DNA of 6,892 nt from Thermoplasmata archaeon. Its GTDB lineage: Archaea; Thermoplasmatota; E2; DHVEG-1. Where the stretch lies: assembly GCA_003651045.1 (NCBI GenBank), contig QMTJ01000060.1, forward strand, positions 1 through 6,892. The letters are read 5' to 3'. Position 1 is the stretch's first letter. The number at the start of each line of letters is the position of its first letter. Below are positions 1 to 6,035 of this stretch, piece after piece. Position numbers and translations under genes: made by a program. The notes beneath the pieces are model-generated. The model had not been told where the DNA came from. It saw only the letters and a program-made list of their open reading frames with translations, and did no database searches.

Positions 1-196
1 AGTTCTACCGTGACTCCTCAGTTGGCGACTCAATAGGAGAAAATAATTAGTAGGATATACATATGTATCTATCAGAGATTTAGATTTTTGTTTTGAATGT
101 AGAACATAAGAGGTAAGGTGAAATGAAAGTAATCAGTTATCACGTTTTATCTTTTTTAGTAAATACTAAAAACCAAGTTTTGTATTATCCCTAATT
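1..196. other. Non-coding left edge, upstream of the endonuclease Q gene
   Basis: No convincing gene lies here. Bases 3-50 on the + strand stay open to a TAG (ending ...VGDSIGENN), so they might be the last 15 codons of an upstream gene, but this is too short to judge. A 12-bp perfect palindrome (ATACATATGTAT) sits at 57-68 and a 20-bp one at 153-172. The rest is AT-rich spacer that presumably carries the promoter of the gene starting at 210. Confidence 0.5.
153..172 (+). promoter_or_regulatory. 20-bp palindrome at the expected TATA position of the endonuclease Q gene
   Basis: TTTTTAGTA and TACTAAAAA form a perfect 9-bp inverted repeat around a central AA. The other promoters in this window have a TATA element centred roughly 20-30 bases before the ribosome site. 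The same distance from the ribosome site at 197 falls on this palindrome, so it may be an AT-rich TATA region, an operator overlapping it, or both. A terminator hairpin of an upstream gene is the alternative. Function is inferred. Confidence 0.35.
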
Positions 197-203
197 AAGG
201 AGG
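197..203 (+). promoter_or_regulatory. Strong Shine-Dalgarno site for endonuclease Q
   Basis: AAGGAGG lies six bases before the ATG at 210 and matches the archaeal anti-SD core. It fixes the start codon. Confidence 0.8.
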
Positions 204-209
204 TTTTTT

Positions 210-1439
210 ATGATCATTAATGCTGACTTACATATTCATTCTCGTTTTTCTGGTGCCACTAGTGAAAAAATGAATATTAAAACCATTAGTTTAGAGGCTC
301 CACGTAAAGGTGTTGATGTTGTAGCCTCTGGTGATTGTCTGCATAGTGGTTGGCTTAAAGAGATTAAGCAGTGTAAAGTTGTTGATGAGGGTACTTTTGA
401 ACTTAACGGTACACGTTTTATTCTCAGTGTTGAAGTTGAAGCTGTGAAACGTGTTCATCATCTTTTGTATTTTCCTAGTTTTTCTGCTGTGGAGGATTTT
501 AAAGAACGTATAAAACCATATTCTAGGAATCTTGAAACTGATGGTCGTCCTAATGTTGATATGAGTGGTGAGGAGCTTGCAGAGCTGGCAAGGGATGTTG
601 ATGCATTGATTGGCCCTGCACATGCCTTCACGCCGTGGACTGCTATGTATGCCTATTATGATTCCCTTGATGAGTGTTATGGCGATCTCGCGGGTTATGT
701 ATCCTTTGTTGAACTAGGTCTTAGTGCTGACTCTGATCTTGCTGATAGAATTAGAGAGCTCCATAGGCTTACTTTTCTAACGAATAGTGACTGCCATAGT
801 CCGCATCCTGTACGTCTCGCTCGTGAATTCAACCGTTTCCAGGTGAAGGATGCTACTTTTATGGAGATTAAGAAAGCTATCCTCCGTGTGAGTGGGAATA
901 AACCTGTTCTTAATGTTGGTATACCACCTGAGGAGGGTAAATATCATGAATCTGCTTGTAGCTCCTGCCATATGCATTATACTCTGGAGGAAGCAATCCG
1001 TAGACATTGGAAATGCCAATGCGGTAAACGCATTAAAAAAGGTGTAAAAGACAACATCCTAGAAAAATCTGATTTCTCAAAACCTTTACATCCTAGTCAT
1101 CGTCCACCATATGTTCATCTCATCCCTCTTGCAGAGATTATTACCAAAGCAGTTGGTCAGCATAACCCGTTTACACAGACTGTTACAAAACACTGGAATG
1201 AACTGGTAGATGCTTTTGGTAGCGAGATCAATGTACTACTTGATGTAAATATTGAGGAAATATCAAAGGTTACAGTCCCTGCTATTACTGAGGCTATACA
1301 GGCTTTCCGTGAGAAAAAAGTAATAATACACCCTGGTGGTGGAGGAGAATATGGAACTATTGAATTACCTAAAACTGGTGAAATCACTTCTATACCTTTG
1401 AAACCGAAAGATACACAGACAAGTCTACTTGATTACTAA
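210..1439 (+). CDS. Endonuclease Q (EndoQ), PHP-domain deaminated-base repair nuclease
   Basis: Members of this family (TIGR00375; EndoQ of Pyrococcus/Thermococcus) nick DNA on the 5' side of deaminated bases such as hypoxanthine and uracil and at abasic sites, starting a repair route without a glycosylase. The 409-residue protein opens with the PHP metal motif DLHIHSRFS (D6, H8, H10). Further likely metal or active-site residues are D42/H45, E75 or E77, the H83-H84 pair, H138 in GPAHAFTPW, and D194/H196 in TNSDCHSPHP, followed by a REFNRF stretch. A zinc finger follows with C250, C253, C269 and C271 (CxxC...CxC), then the conserved C-terminal part with RPPYVHLIPLAEII and a glycine-rich PGGGG segment near the end. 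The extreme C-terminus QTSLLDY (403-409) resembles a PCNA-binding box. Length fits the family, and the ATG has an AAGGAGG site at ideal spacing. A GAF protein gene follows 25 bases downstream, probably co-transcribed. The family call is strong; the substrate range is by homology. Confidence 0.9.
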   Translation: MIINADLHIHSRFSGATSEKMNIKTISLEAPRKGVDVVASGDCLHSGWLKEIKQCKVVDEGTFELNGTRFILSVEVEAVKRVHHLLYFPSFSAVEDFKERIKPYSRNLETDGRPNVDMSGEELAELARDVDALIGPAHAFTPWTAMYAYYDSLDECYGDLAGYVSFVELGLSADSDLADRIRELHRLTFLTNSDCHSPHPVRLAREFNRFQVKDATFMEIKKAILRVSGNKPVLNVGIPPEEGKYHESACSSCHMHYTLEEAIRRHWKCQCGKRIKKGVKDNILEKSDFSKPLHPSHRPPYVHLIPLAEIITKAVGQHNPFTQTVTKHWNELVDAFGSEINVLLDVNIEEISKVTVPAITEAIQAFREKKVIIHPGGGGEYGTIELPKTGEITSIPLKPKDTQTSLLDY

Positions 1440-1464
1440 AAAAAGAGAGAACATATGAGAAGAG

Positions 1465-1926
1465 GTGGTTTCCATAAGATATGATGTAGCGAGAAATAAG
1501 ATCAGGGATATACTTTCTAAATCAAAAGAAAAAAATGTAGATGTTTTACAAAAAGTTGTTGATTTCCTCTATAACAGTTTTGATAAATACAGCTGGGTTG
1601 GTATTTACATAGTTAAAGGTGATACTCTTGTTCTAGGTCCATGGAGAGGAAAAGAGGCGGCTGAACATACAAGAATCCCAATTGGTAAAGGTATATGTGG
1701 TAGTGCTGCTTTAACCGGTAAAACAGAGATAATACCTGATGTGAATAAGGATAATCGTTATCTTTCTTGTTTCATTAGTACTAAATCAGAGATTGTAGTT
1801 CCAATAAAAAAAGATGGTAAAATTGTTGCTGAGATTGATATTGATTCTGACATACAAGATGCTTTTACTGTAGAGGATAAAATGTTTTTGGAAAAAATTG
1901 CAGATATGCTAAAAGAGCATATCTGA
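1465..1926 (+). CDS. GAF-domain protein of the free methionine-(R)-sulfoxide reductase (MsrC/YebR) family
   Basis: The known family reduces free methionine-(R)-sulfoxide with a thiol mechanism inside a GAF fold. In this 153-residue cytosolic protein the typical landmarks are visible: SWVGIYI (W44, Y48), LVLGPWRGK, RIPIGKGICGSA (C78), YLSC (C102), SEIVVPI (E109) and EIDIDS (D125, D127). The spacings C78-C102 (24), C102-E109 (7) and E109-D125 (16) equal those between E. coli C94, C118, E125 and D141 as I recall them, so the substrate pocket and two of three cysteines are kept. The third cysteine (E. coli C84) is not present: GKEAAEHTRIP replaces the usual GK-IAC-VRIP, two residues longer and with no Cys. 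Activity may therefore be altered, or the protein may be a sensor. No ATG is available near the N-terminus; GTG 1465 is the only conventional start, but an anti-SD match overlaps it. It follows endonuclease Q by 25 bases and ends seven bases before a T7 tract. Confidence 0.8.
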   Translation: MVSIRYDVARNKIRDILSKSKEKNVDVLQKVVDFLYNSFDKYSWVGIYIVKGDTLVLGPWRGKEAAEHTRIPIGKGICGSAALTGKTEIIPDVNKDNRYLSCFISTKSEIVVPIKKDGKIVAEIDIDSDIQDAFTVEDKMFLEKIADMLKEHI

Positions 1927-1932
1927 CAATGG

Positions 1933-1939
1933 TTTTTTT
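1933..1939 (+). terminator. T7 terminator of the EndoQ-GAF operon
   Basis: A run of seven T begins six bases after the TGA of the GAF gene, with no hairpin before it. This fits archaeal oligo-T termination. On the other strand the same bases form the A-tract at the 3' end of the C/D sRNA. Confidence 0.5.
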
Positions 1940-2001
1940 CAGCACTCAAGATCTTCATCACAGCCCAAAAATGGGCTCAGGAAGGGTTCGTTCATCACCA
2001 C
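1936..2001 (-). ncRNA. Box C/D guide sRNA with two guides (2'-O-methylation)
   Basis: Reading the - strand, the gene shows box C GTGATGA (1998-1992), an 11-nt guide (1991-1981), box D' CTGA (1980-1977), a 15-nt spacer (1976-1962), box C' GTGATGA (1961-1955), a 12-nt guide (1954-1943) and box D CTGA (1942-1939). All four boxes match the archaeal consensus RUGAUGA/CUGA exactly, and both guide lengths are right. Such RNAs bind L7Ae, Nop5 and fibrillarin and direct methylation of the target base opposite the fifth guide base upstream of D or D'. By that rule the D' guide would target GAAGGGUUCGU (fifth base, G) and the D guide CACUCAAGAUCU (fifth base, C). I could not assign either to a specific rRNA or tRNA. 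Oddly, the D'-C' spacer forms its own hairpin instead of a short loop. RNA ends are approximate. Its host position is the gap between two convergent genes, and a TATA-like element lies 26 bases upstream. Confidence 0.82.
1962..1977 (-). other. Hairpin between boxes D' and C' of the C/D sRNA
   Basis: AGCCCA-TTTT-TGGGCT on the - strand forms six base pairs with a four-base loop. The outermost A belongs to box D'. The stem would replace the usual short K-loop with a closed K-turn-like helix. Confidence 0.6.
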
Positions 2002-2019
2002 TCTAGGTTTATGTTCTTC

Positions 2020-2029
2020 TATAATTTAA
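2020..2029 (-). promoter_or_regulatory. Putative TATA box of the C/D sRNA
   Basis: TTAAATTATA on the - strand is centred about 26 bases before box C, the distance expected between an archaeal TATA box and its start site. Transcription would begin at or next to box C. Processing from the 3' end of the protease mRNA is an alternative. Confidence 0.4.
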
Positions 2030-2043
2030 CGGTTTCTATTTCT

Positions 2044-2051
2044 CCCCCCCC
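2044..2051. repeat. C8 homopolymer in the convergent gap
   Basis: Eight consecutive C (G on the - strand) stand out in an AT-rich spacer, 27 bases past the protease stop codon. No gene depends on its length here. Confidence 0.7.
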
Positions 2052-2077
2052 ACCATATGTTGGTTCAAAAGGTTTTT

Positions 2078-3187
2078 TTATGTAAAAACAAGTATATCAA
2101 CGGTATCCTTTGACATGTTATGATCATTGTATGCTAAAACATCTAAAGTATGTAAACCTGAAGAGGCTTCAAGATTCCATTCATATGGCGCGTTGTTATC
2201 AACATGTTTTAGTTCACCATCTATATAAAACTCAACTTTGTTAGTGTTTTCAGCGTTTACCTCTACTTTCAGTTTACCAAGGATCCGTGGTGCAGCTAAC
2301 TGAAGATGAAAATTTTTGAGTCTAAAAATGGTTTTAAACTCTCGTCCAAATAAGTATGTTTTAAAATTCTCTGGTTTTTCAATTTGCACCCGAGGTACAT
2401 CAGGTTTAAGATTACCATATACCTCGCCGAGATACATTATACCTGTACCATTTCCATACCATTCTGCAAACATGTCTATATCATATGAGATTTTCACCCA
2501 TCCGTTATCTCCCCATTTTGTTCCCCAGCTGTTTTTAACAATCCAGCATCTCTCCCTATCGTCATATCCTACCATTGCCATTACATGTCCACCAGCTCTC
2601 TTGCCCCATCTATGTTTATAAACACCATTATGGTAGTAATAGAAATCTTTCCAGAAATGCACACATATCACAAGGGGTCCATGTTCTATCAATGCTTTTT
2701 TTATTGCTTCCTCGTCATGTTCAACCCATCCCCAGTTGGTTATTTTTACTGTCCGGTTCTCCCAACCTGGTAGACTCTCAAACGGGTAATCATAGGCTCT
2801 ATGTGGGTCAGGATAGCATCCTTCATCTGGTACACCAGTAGTTACCAGGTAGTTTGCTGCATCTACAATGTCTACATACCCTTTAGCATATGTTCCACCA
2901 GCGTAGAAATAAAGATGTGTCTCTGATAAATCAGGCTCATATATTTCTCTCATTTGATACTGCATTTTTGTTTCAAGCGCTGCACATAAACCATATGCCT
3001 CACATGTTGGAGCAGGCGCCTGGTTTTTAATAGACGTAGTATAATCTGTACCGTTTATATCCCGCCAGCTGAAATAGGATGGTAAACTGTCTTCTTTAAA
3101 AATAGGGTCAATCTTCTTAGCATATATAGATACTGCTACTGATGATATTAGTACTAATATCACCAAAATCATAATAGTTTTTCTCAA
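2078..3187 (-). CDS. Secreted papain-family (C1) cysteine protease with C-terminal Ig-like domain
   Basis: With the TTG start at 3187 the protein has 369 residues. RKTIMILVILVLISSVAVSIYA (about 2-23) is a signal peptide or anchor, so it acts outside the membrane. The catalytic domain starts at LPSYFSWRD (35-43) and carries the whole C1 set: Q56, C62, H201 in GGHVMAMVGYD, and N219 in KNSWGTKWGDNGW. DLSETHLYFY (86-95) matches the LSEQ-like helix. The active-site loop is unusual, QAPAPTCEAYG instead of QGxCGSCWAF, so the structural disulfide Cys before C62 is absent. No inhibitory propeptide fits between signal and catalytic domain. Residues about 262-369 form an Ig-like domain (VEFYIDGE, PYEW, GLHTLDVLAY), probably for attachment or substrate contact. 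A TATA box at 3219-3226 and an AAGGGGG site six bases before the TTG support this start over the ATG at 3268. It is likely a single-gene unit downstream of purL, with no functional link to it. Confidence 0.88.
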   Translation of the reverse strand: MRKTIMILVILVLISSVAVSIYAKKIDPIFKEDSLPSYFSWRDINGTDYTTSIKNQAPAPTCEAYGLCAALETKMQYQMREIYEPDLSETHLYFYAGGTYAKGYVDIVDAANYLVTTGVPDEGCYPDPHRAYDYPFESLPGWENRTVKITNWGWVEHDEEAIKKALIEHGPLVICVHFWKDFYYYHNGVYKHRWGKRAGGHVMAMVGYDDRERCWIVKNSWGTKWGDNGWVKISYDIDMFAEWYGNGTGIMYLGEVYGNLKPDVPRVQIEKPENFKTYLFGREFKTIFRLKNFHLQLAAPRILGKLKVEVNAENTNKVEFYIDGELKHVDNNAPYEWNLEASSGLHTLDVLAYNDHNMSKDTVDILVFT

Positions 3188-3193
3188 ATTTTT

Positions 3194-3200
3194 CCCCCTT
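3194..3200 (-). promoter_or_regulatory. Shine-Dalgarno site deciding a TTG start (protease)
   Basis: AAGGGGG on the - strand lies six bases before TTG 3187, which directly precedes the basic N-terminus of the signal peptide. Confidence 0.65.
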
Positions 3201-3218
3201 TTTTTAATACTGTATTTG

Positions 3219-3226
3219 TATATAAA
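3219..3226 (-). promoter_or_regulatory. TATA box of the protease gene
   Basis: TTTATATA on the - strand is a textbook archaeal TATA box, preceded by an A-rich BRE-like stretch. It predicts a start site about 3195-3200, giving a leader of only some 10 bases. It lies inside the longest reading frame (ATG at 3268), which argues against that ATG. Confidence 0.65.
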
Positions 3227-3355
3227 TATTTTATTGAAGTAATTGAGTGGTTTGTTAACTAAAATCATTTTCTAACATAAAAACAGTAGGAGGAAATGTC
3301 CATCCAGAAATTACCTGAGCTCACCAGTCTCGTTGGTTGATAAAATACTTCCTTT

Positions 3356-5710
3356 TTATCCCATGAAATCCCAGATGGTTTTACTCCAATGTTCTCGTAA
3401 GACATCAACTTTGAAATCAATGATCTTTTTCTTATTATCTCTGATAACTAGTGTACTATTTTTTACTTCACCCAGGTAAACAAAAAAGTTTTTCCTGTTT
3501 TTAAAGAGTTTTTCAAAATCTTTTTTATAGGTTTTTTTAACTTCAACAACCCATCTAGTATTACTCTCAGAAAAAAGTTTAAAATCAGATCGTAAACCTT
3601 CTCCAATCTTTGTTAAATCAATAACAGCACCTATATCTCCACCGATGCACATCTCAGAGAGACAGACACCGATTCCTCCTTCACTTACATCATGACATGC
3701 AGAGATAAAACCTTTAGAAATTGCTTCTAAAATATTTCTCATACAGTTCTTTAAAATCTTTGTATCTGTCTTAGGGACAAAACCACCATCAACATCCATG
3801 ATCTTGTAGTATTCAGAACCACCCATTTCTTTCTCAGTTTTTTTACCAACGAGATAAACCGGGTTTCCTTCTTTTTTAAAATCACTCGTGACACATTTAC
3901 GGATATCCTTAACGATGCCGATACCCATGATCGTAGGAGTAGGTGGTACAGCAGTTTTAATAGATTCGTTATAGAAACTAACGTTTCCACTCATAAAAGG
4001 AAGATGTAAATCACGTGCCATGTCACCAAGTCCACGGCATGCCTCGTAAAATTCACCCATCTTTTCAGGTTTCTCAGGGTTACCAAAATTCAAACAATCA
4101 AGTAAGGCATCAGGTTTTGCACCTACGCTTACTAGGTTACGGCAAGTTTCATCAACGGCGGAGCATGCACCCCAGTAAGGATCCCGTTCCATGAAACATG
4201 GGTTTACATTAGCAGTAACTGCTAACCCACGGAAACTGTTTTCAAATGGTTTCAACACTGTAGCGTCACCATGGGATTCAAAACCTAGTTTCCCCTGAAG
4301 TGGTTTTATAACAGTATTACCACGTACCTCATGATCATATTGACGTATGACCCATTCCTTAGAAGCAATGTTTGGAGATGACAAAAGTTGTTTTAAAACA
4401 TCATCAAGTTTAGGCATTTTAAAATCTGGATCAGACATGGCATAGGGTTTAGACACTGTATATGGTCTCTGGCAGGTATCATAAACAGGTCCACCAGTGT
4501 AGAAATCCATATCCATTTCAAGGATTTTAACTCCTTTATAGTAAACACGTGTAATCTTGTCTTTAATTACTTTACCAATTGGTACCGCTGTTACATCCCA
4601 CTGTTTACAAATATGAAGAACCTTGTCAACATTCTCTGGTTTAACAAGAAACATCATACGCTCCTGACTCTCGGAAACCCAAATCTCCCATGGAGAGAGA
4701 CCTTCTTCCTTGAGTGGTACATTATCAAGATGTATCTCAGCACCGAAACCTGCCTCATATGCTAGTTCACCGCAGACACAAGATAGTCCTCCTCCACCGA
4801 AATCCTTCAAACCTTCTAATAACCCTTTACGGTTACATTCCAAGGTTACATGAATAAGTGGTTCTTTTGTAATCGGGTCACCAACTTGAACCGCAGAACG
4901 GCTACTCGCCTCGCTTTCGTCAGTTAACTCAGCGCTTGCAAATGTTACACCATGTATCCCATCACGACCAGTTTTCCCACCGACATAAATATATACATTA
5001 CCTGGTGCTTTTGCACGGCTATGAATTAGTTCATCTTTTTTCATTACACCAATACAACCAACGTTAACTAAGCAATTCCCCGTATATCCCCTATGGAAAT
5101 ATACTTGACCACTAAGTGTTGGAATACCAATCCGGTTGCCATAATCACGGATTCCATCAACAACTCCTTTAAAAAGAAAAATAGGATGTTTTGTACCCCT
5201 AGGAACCTCTTCAAATGGGAGATCAAGTGGTCCAAAAAACAAAGGATCAACATATGCAATAGGTTGAGCACCCATACAAACCACATCTCGTACAATACCA
5301 CCAACGCCAGTAGCAGCACCACCATAGGGTTCAACAGCACTAGGGTGATTATGACTTTCAAGTGCTGCACAATAATAATGATCCTTATCAAACTCCATCA
5401 CACCAGCATCTTCACGAGCTACCACCCGATCTTTCTCTATACCAAAAACATACTGCTGCAATGGCACCTTTGAAGACTTATAACAGCAATGTTCACTCCA
5501 CGCCTGACCCAACGCCTGCAGCTCAACATCAGTAGGATTCCTATTCTTACTTTTAAAATAACTTCTAATCCTTTTCATCTCATCAACATTAAGAGCAAGC
5601 CCCATCCTCTCACTAATACCTAAAAGTTCATGATCGTATGCAGAGAACAAATCAATCTCATAAAGATCAAAATCAACATTTTTTTTCTTAAAAAACCTAT
5701 CTAAATCCAC
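3356..5710 (-). CDS. purL: Phosphoribosylformylglycinamidine synthase, PurL subunit
   Basis: PurL uses ATP and glutamine-derived ammonia to turn FGAR into FGAM, the fourth step of purine synthesis. In organisms with separate subunits it works with PurS and the glutaminase PurQ in the cytosol. The 784-residue protein shows WSEHCCYKSSK (71-81, catalytic His 74), ESHNHPSAVEPYGGAATGVGG (118-138, metal and nucleotide binding), GGKTGRDGIHG (244-254), a second ATP-binding-like half with GNTVIKP and FRGLAVTANVNP, and HDVSEGGIGVCLSEM near the C-terminus. It is the small form without a fused glutaminase, slightly longer than the bacterial ~740-residue type because of about 40 extra N-terminal residues (YEIDLFSAYDHELLGI), which I associate with archaeal members. 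The start is GTG 5710 with GGTGA six bases upstream. PurS ends 15 bases before it, so the two are one operon. No strong terminator follows the stop, only short T runs. Confidence 0.96.
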   Translation of the reverse strand: MDLDRFFKKKNVDFDLYEIDLFSAYDHELLGISERMGLALNVDEMKRIRSYFKSKNRNPTDVELQALGQAWSEHCCYKSSKVPLQQYVFGIEKDRVVAREDAGVMEFDKDHYYCAALESHNHPSAVEPYGGAATGVGGIVRDVVCMGAQPIAYVDPLFFGPLDLPFEEVPRGTKHPIFLFKGVVDGIRDYGNRIGIPTLSGQVYFHRGYTGNCLVNVGCIGVMKKDELIHSRAKAPGNVYIYVGGKTGRDGIHGVTFASAELTDESEASSRSAVQVGDPITKEPLIHVTLECNRKGLLEGLKDFGGGGLSCVCGELAYEAGFGAEIHLDNVPLKEEGLSPWEIWVSESQERMMFLVKPENVDKVLHICKQWDVTAVPIGKVIKDKITRVYYKGVKILEMDMDFYTGGPVYDTCQRPYTVSKPYAMSDPDFKMPKLDDVLKQLLSSPNIASKEWVIRQYDHEVRGNTVIKPLQGKLGFESHGDATVLKPFENSFRGLAVTANVNPCFMERDPYWGACSAVDETCRNLVSVGAKPDALLDCLNFGNPEKPEKMGEFYEACRGLGDMARDLHLPFMSGNVSFYNESIKTAVPPTPTIMGIGIVKDIRKCVTSDFKKEGNPVYLVGKKTEKEMGGSEYYKIMDVDGGFVPKTDTKILKNCMRNILEAISKGFISACHDVSEGGIGVCLSEMCIGGDIGAVIDLTKIGEGLRSDFKLFSESNTRWVVEVKKTYKKDFEKLFKNRKNFFVYLGEVKNSTLVIRDNKKKIIDFKVDVLREHWSKTIWDFMG

Positions 5711-5716
5711 TATACT

Positions 5717-5721
5717 TCACC
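5717..5721 (-). promoter_or_regulatory. Ribosome site for the purL GTG start
   Basis: GGTGA on the - strand, six bases before GTG 5710, lies in the 15-base gap after the purS stop codon. Confidence 0.6.
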
Positions 5722-5725
5722 AATT

Positions 5726-5974
5726 TTATTTTTTTACAATATCAATCTTATAAGTATGAATAACAGGATTTGTAAGTAACCGTTGACACATCTCCTCAAC
5801 GCTTTTACGAACACTCTCTTTAGATTCCCCATCAATCAAAAGATCAACAATACGTATCATCTTCGCTTCTTTCACATTATTAAAACCAAGGAGTTTAAGT
5901 GCTTTGAGAGTATTAGCACCCTCTGGATCAGAAACACCCTTCTTTAAACCAATTGTGACCTTTGCTTCATACAT
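5726..5974 (-). CDS. purS: Phosphoribosylformylglycinamidine synthase, PurS subunit
   Basis: PurS is the small non-catalytic subunit that holds PurL and PurQ together and helps ammonia pass between them. The 82-residue protein has the family pattern throughout: KVTIGLKKGVSDPEG at the N-terminus, ALKLLGF, a central RIVDLLIDGE strand, and VEEMCQRLLTNPVIHTYKI at the C-terminus. Length is typical. The ATG at 5974 is preceded by a weak CGGGG-type site nine bases away, in a GC-rich CCGCGG patch that stands out from its AT-rich surroundings. It lies 15 bases ahead of purL and 61 bases after the upstream kinase-like gene. That gap contains overlapping inverted repeats that could regulate the operon. 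Confidence 0.95.
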   Translation of the reverse strand: MYEAKVTIGLKKGVSDPEGANTLKALKLLGFNNVKEAKMIRIVDLLIDGESKESVRKSVEEMCQRLLTNPVIHTYKIDIVKK

Positions 5975-6006
5975 AAAACAAAACCCCGCGGCTGGAAATA
6001 AGAAAA

Positions 6007-6024
6007 AACCTTGATAAGGTTATC
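6007..6024 (-). promoter_or_regulatory. Overlapping inverted repeats upstream of purS
   Basis: On the - strand GATAA-CC-TTATC (6024-6013) overlaps AACCTT-ATC-AAGGTT (6021-6007), which is followed by four more T. The second is a plausible hairpin-plus-T terminator of the kinase-like gene. The first would sit between a TATA-like TTTTTAAA (6033-6026) and the purS start site and so could be an operator. The two pairings exclude each other in RNA. Which role applies is inference. Confidence 0.45.
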
Positions 6025-6025
6025 G

Positions 6026-6033
6026 TTTAAAAA
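6026..6033 (-). promoter_or_regulatory. Possible TATA box of the purSL operon
   Basis: TTTTTAAA on the - strand, just past the stop of the upstream gene, would place the start site near 6003 and give a leader of about 28 bases. The same T-rich tract could instead end the upstream transcript. Confidence 0.3.
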
Positions 6034-6035
6034 AA

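Noticed and set aside
3..50. Open + strand frame ending at TAG at the left edge
   Set aside because: Sixteen codons are too few to support a gene; mentioned only as a possible tail of an upstream gene.
57..68. ATACATATGTAT palindrome
   Set aside because: It is a 12-bp AT-rich dyad too far from the gene start to assign a role.
1758..1961. - strand frame of 67 codons across the end of the GAF gene
   Set aside because: It is a shadow of the GAF coding sequence and runs through the C/D sRNA; low-complexity product.
1962..1977. AGCCCA/TGGGCT hairpin as a factor-independent terminator
   Set aside because: No T tract follows it on either strand at the right distance, and it fits between boxes D' and C' of the sRNA.
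3296..3340. A 14-codon + strand ORF (MSIQKLPELTSLVG) behind an AGGAGG sequence
   Set aside because: The ribosome-like site is only two bases from the ATG, the frame is tiny, it opposes the flanking genes, and nothing marks it as coding beyond this.
5068..5473. Open frames on both strands inside purL
   Set aside because: They overlap a well-conserved purL coding segment and show no domain pattern or ribosome site of their own.
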